Shown piece by piece: positions 12,914-14,430 of a stretch of DNA of 14,430 bases; the stretch's first letter is position 1; each line of letters starts with the position of its first letter. This DNA is from Anaerolineae bacterium (GTDB lineage Bacteria; Chloroflexota; Anaerolineae; B4-G1; SLSP01): contig JAFGKB010000316.1 of assembly GCA_016928755.1 (NCBI GenBank), forward strand, positions 1 to 14,430, written 5' to 3'. The notes below the pieces were generated by a model. It made no database searches. It saw only the letters and a program-made list of their open reading frames with translations, and was not told the DNA's origin. Made by a program: the position numbers and the translations under genes.

Positions 12914-14112
12914 TGGGACAAGGAAAACACACTGTAGGTATTGTGCTCCGTTGTGATAATGCCGGCAATATTGAGCGCATTATCCGTGATGAACTTGGTG
13001 TCCCCGTGAGTGCTATGGGGGGCGGATCATTTGCCTCCTTGGTCGATCAAGGCAGCATTGCTAAGAGTGCTAATTTCTTAATGGAAGTCAAAAAATGTGG
13101 GGCCGCCTTTAACTGGGAGCTTAATATCCCTCTTGCAGATGGCGTGGAGACCTTATATTTCGGCGGCATGGTGCTCGACGATAGTTTGCTTATTGCCGGG
13201 GCCAAGGCTAAACATGATACATTGGAATTGTACCAAGAACTGATGCAAATGCATAATGAACAGACTAATGCGTTACGCACAGCACTTAAAACGCGGGTGG
13301 AGCAAGCGCGCTCCTCGGCAGAACAGGACAATACTCTCTATAACGAACTGAGCAAACTCAATAATGAGCTGATCACATTACAACGCGAGCTGGCTAAGAA
13401 AAATATGGAGTTACAACGGCTCGATGAGCTAAAAAATCAATTCTTAGCCATTGCTGCTCATGACCTGCGCAATCCATTGGACGTTATCTTATCTTATAGT
13501 GAATTTCTATTGGATGAAACGGAGCTTGTGTTAAACAAGGAACACTATGAGTTTCTGTCGATTATCCATACATCTAGCCAGTTCATGCTACAACTCGTCA
13601 ATGATTTGCTCGATATCTCAACTATCGAAGCCGGAAAACTGGAGTTAAATTTACAGCCATCTGATTTAATAGCCTTGGCAACCCATAATATCACCTTAAA
13701 TAATGTCCTGGCCAAAAAGAAGGGCTTGTATATCGTTTTTGACTATGCACCGGATTTGCCTACAATGCTTATTGACCCCGGCAAAATCAATCAAGTCCTC
13801 AATAACTTAATCTCTAATGCTATAAAATACTCACATCCTGACAGCCGGATAGAGATTAGCATAACACATGTTGGGGAATATATAACGATAACCATTAAAG
13901 ATTATGGGAAGGGTATCCCTGAAGATGCATTAGGGAAGTTGTTCAAGCCATTTGGCCGGCTGAGTACTGCGGGCACCGCCGGTGAGAAGAGCGTCGGACT
14001 AGGACTGGCTATCTGTCACAAAATCATCCAGGCCCACCAAGGGAAGATATGGGTAGAAAGCAAACAAGAGGCGGGTTCTACCTTCTACGTAGCTCTTCCG
14101 GTACCAGGATAG
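12910..14112 (+). CDS. Soluble sensor histidine kinase coupled to the B12 protein
   Basis: 400 aa, no membrane segment. Residues 8-100 form a divergent, PAS-like sensor domain (TVGIVLRCDNAGNIERII to DDSLLIAGA). A long coiled coil (about 103-176) leads to HisKA with His184 in AAHDLRNPLDVIL. HATPase motifs are NLISNAIKY (299-307), DYGKGI (331-336), FKPFGRL and VGLGLAI (362-368). The kinase core is of the class seen in many cyanobacterial and phytochrome-linked kinases. The ATG sits in an ATGA overlap with the B12 gene, with GGAG inside that gene at 12902-12905; an adjacent ATG (12913) has better spacing. Translational coupling suggests equimolar production with the cobalamin protein. The ligand of the sensor domain is unknown. 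Confidence 0.88.
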   Translation: MMGQGKHTVGIVLRCDNAGNIERIIRDELGVPVSAMGGGSFASLVDQGSIAKSANFLMEVKKCGAAFNWELNIPLADGVETLYFGGMVLDDSLLIAGAKAKHDTLELYQELMQMHNEQTNALRTALKTRVEQARSSAEQDNTLYNELSKLNNELITLQRELAKKNMELQRLDELKNQFLAIAAHDLRNPLDVILSYSEFLLDETELVLNKEHYEFLSIIHTSSQFMLQLVNDLLDISTIEAGKLELNLQPSDLIALATHNITLNNVLAKKKGLYIVFDYAPDLPTMLIDPGKINQVLNNLISNAIKYSHPDSRIEISITHVGEYITITIKDYGKGIPEDALGKLFKPFGRLSTAGTAGEKSVGLGLAICHKIIQAHQGKIWVESKQEAGSTFYVALPVPG

Positions 14113-14201
14113 TACATTGATACTCCAAATATCTGGCCCGGAAGATAAATAGTATGAGCGGAATTATTTGGATGAAAGAGAATTCTGTGAAGGAAATTTG
14201 A

Positions 14202-14430
14202 ATGGACACCCGGTTAAATATATTAGTTGTAGATGATGACATAATGATGGCTAAGACTTTGCATGACATCTTAAAGTTAAAAGGCTATAATGTTGAAGTT
14301 GCCCATTCCGGCGTAGAAGCGTTAAAGAAGGTGGCGGAGACTTCTTTTGATTGCGTGCTTTCGGATATAAAGATGCCAGAGATCGATGGTATAGGACTTT
14401 TTCGGGCCATTAAAGTCCGGCAACCTAAAC
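14202..14430 (+). CDS. Response-regulator receiver protein (3' end beyond window)
   Basis: The first 76 codons are visible, starting MDTRLNILVVDDDIMM with Asp11/Asp12 and phosphoacceptor Asp55 in CVLSDIKMPEIDG. AAGGAAA lies about five bases before the ATG. It follows the coupled kinase after 89 nt on the same strand, so it is a likely phosphoryl acceptor of that kinase. The window ends before the Lys and any output domain, so whether it binds DNA or continues into another kinase is unknown. Confidence 0.85.
   Translation, partial: MDTRLNILVVDDDIMMAKTLHDILKLKGYNVEVAHSGVEALKKVAETSFDCVLSDIKMPEIDGIGLFRAIKVRQPK

Noticed and set aside
1..14430. CRISPR array, tRNA, rRNA or prophage signals
   Set aside because: No regularly spaced repeats, cloverleaf-like sequences, ribosomal RNA segments, integrase or phage genes were seen on either strand.

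Overview
The window is a bacterial chromosomal segment of moderate GC with dense coding and short intergenic gaps. The taxon cannot be fixed from sequence alone. Gene content (a KaiB/KaiC pair with a KaiA/RsbU-type domain protein, many hybrid kinases, a pterin-domain lipoprotein, G/C-rich palindromic repeats) suggests a non-cyanobacterial lineage such as Chloroflexota. A cyanobacterium is not excluded. No tRNA, rRNA, CRISPR array or transposase gene was seen.

Left part (1-5623) holds metabolic genes. A type I L-asparaginase (minus, 124-1143) is divergent from a stand-alone GuaA-type glutamine amidotransferase (plus, 1298-1897). The amidotransferase converges on a lipoprotein with a pterin-binding-like domain (minus, 1949-2410), and a 17-bp perfect palindrome lies between them. 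An aldo/keto reductase (2830-3834) and an SLC13-type permease with two RCK_C/TrkA_C domains (3845-5623) form a two-gene operon. The asparaginase and reductase leaders carry the same 23-nt element in the same orientation (22/23 identical), each enclosed by an outer stem of different sequence. An exact FNR-type palindrome lies upstream of the reductase promoter.

Right part (5933 to the right edge) is a single-strand gene string that looks like a circadian or timing system. It starts with a receiver-PAS protein ending in a KaiA/RsbU-superfamily domain, followed by kaiB and a full double-domain kaiC with conserved phosphorylation residues. Next come a PAS histidine kinase, a receiver-kinase-receiver hybrid, a cobalamin-binding protein with the CarH photoreceptor signature W-x9-EH, a second soluble histidine kinase overlapping it by 4 nt, and a receiver protein cut by the window edge.

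Inferred working model: KaiB and KaiC form the oscillator. The receiver-PAS-KaiA-like protein takes the role of KaiA but can receive phosphoryl groups and PAS signals. The B12 protein supplies light or cobalamin input through the kinase translationally coupled to it. The other kinases and receivers carry input or output. No DNA-binding output domain is visible before the window ends.
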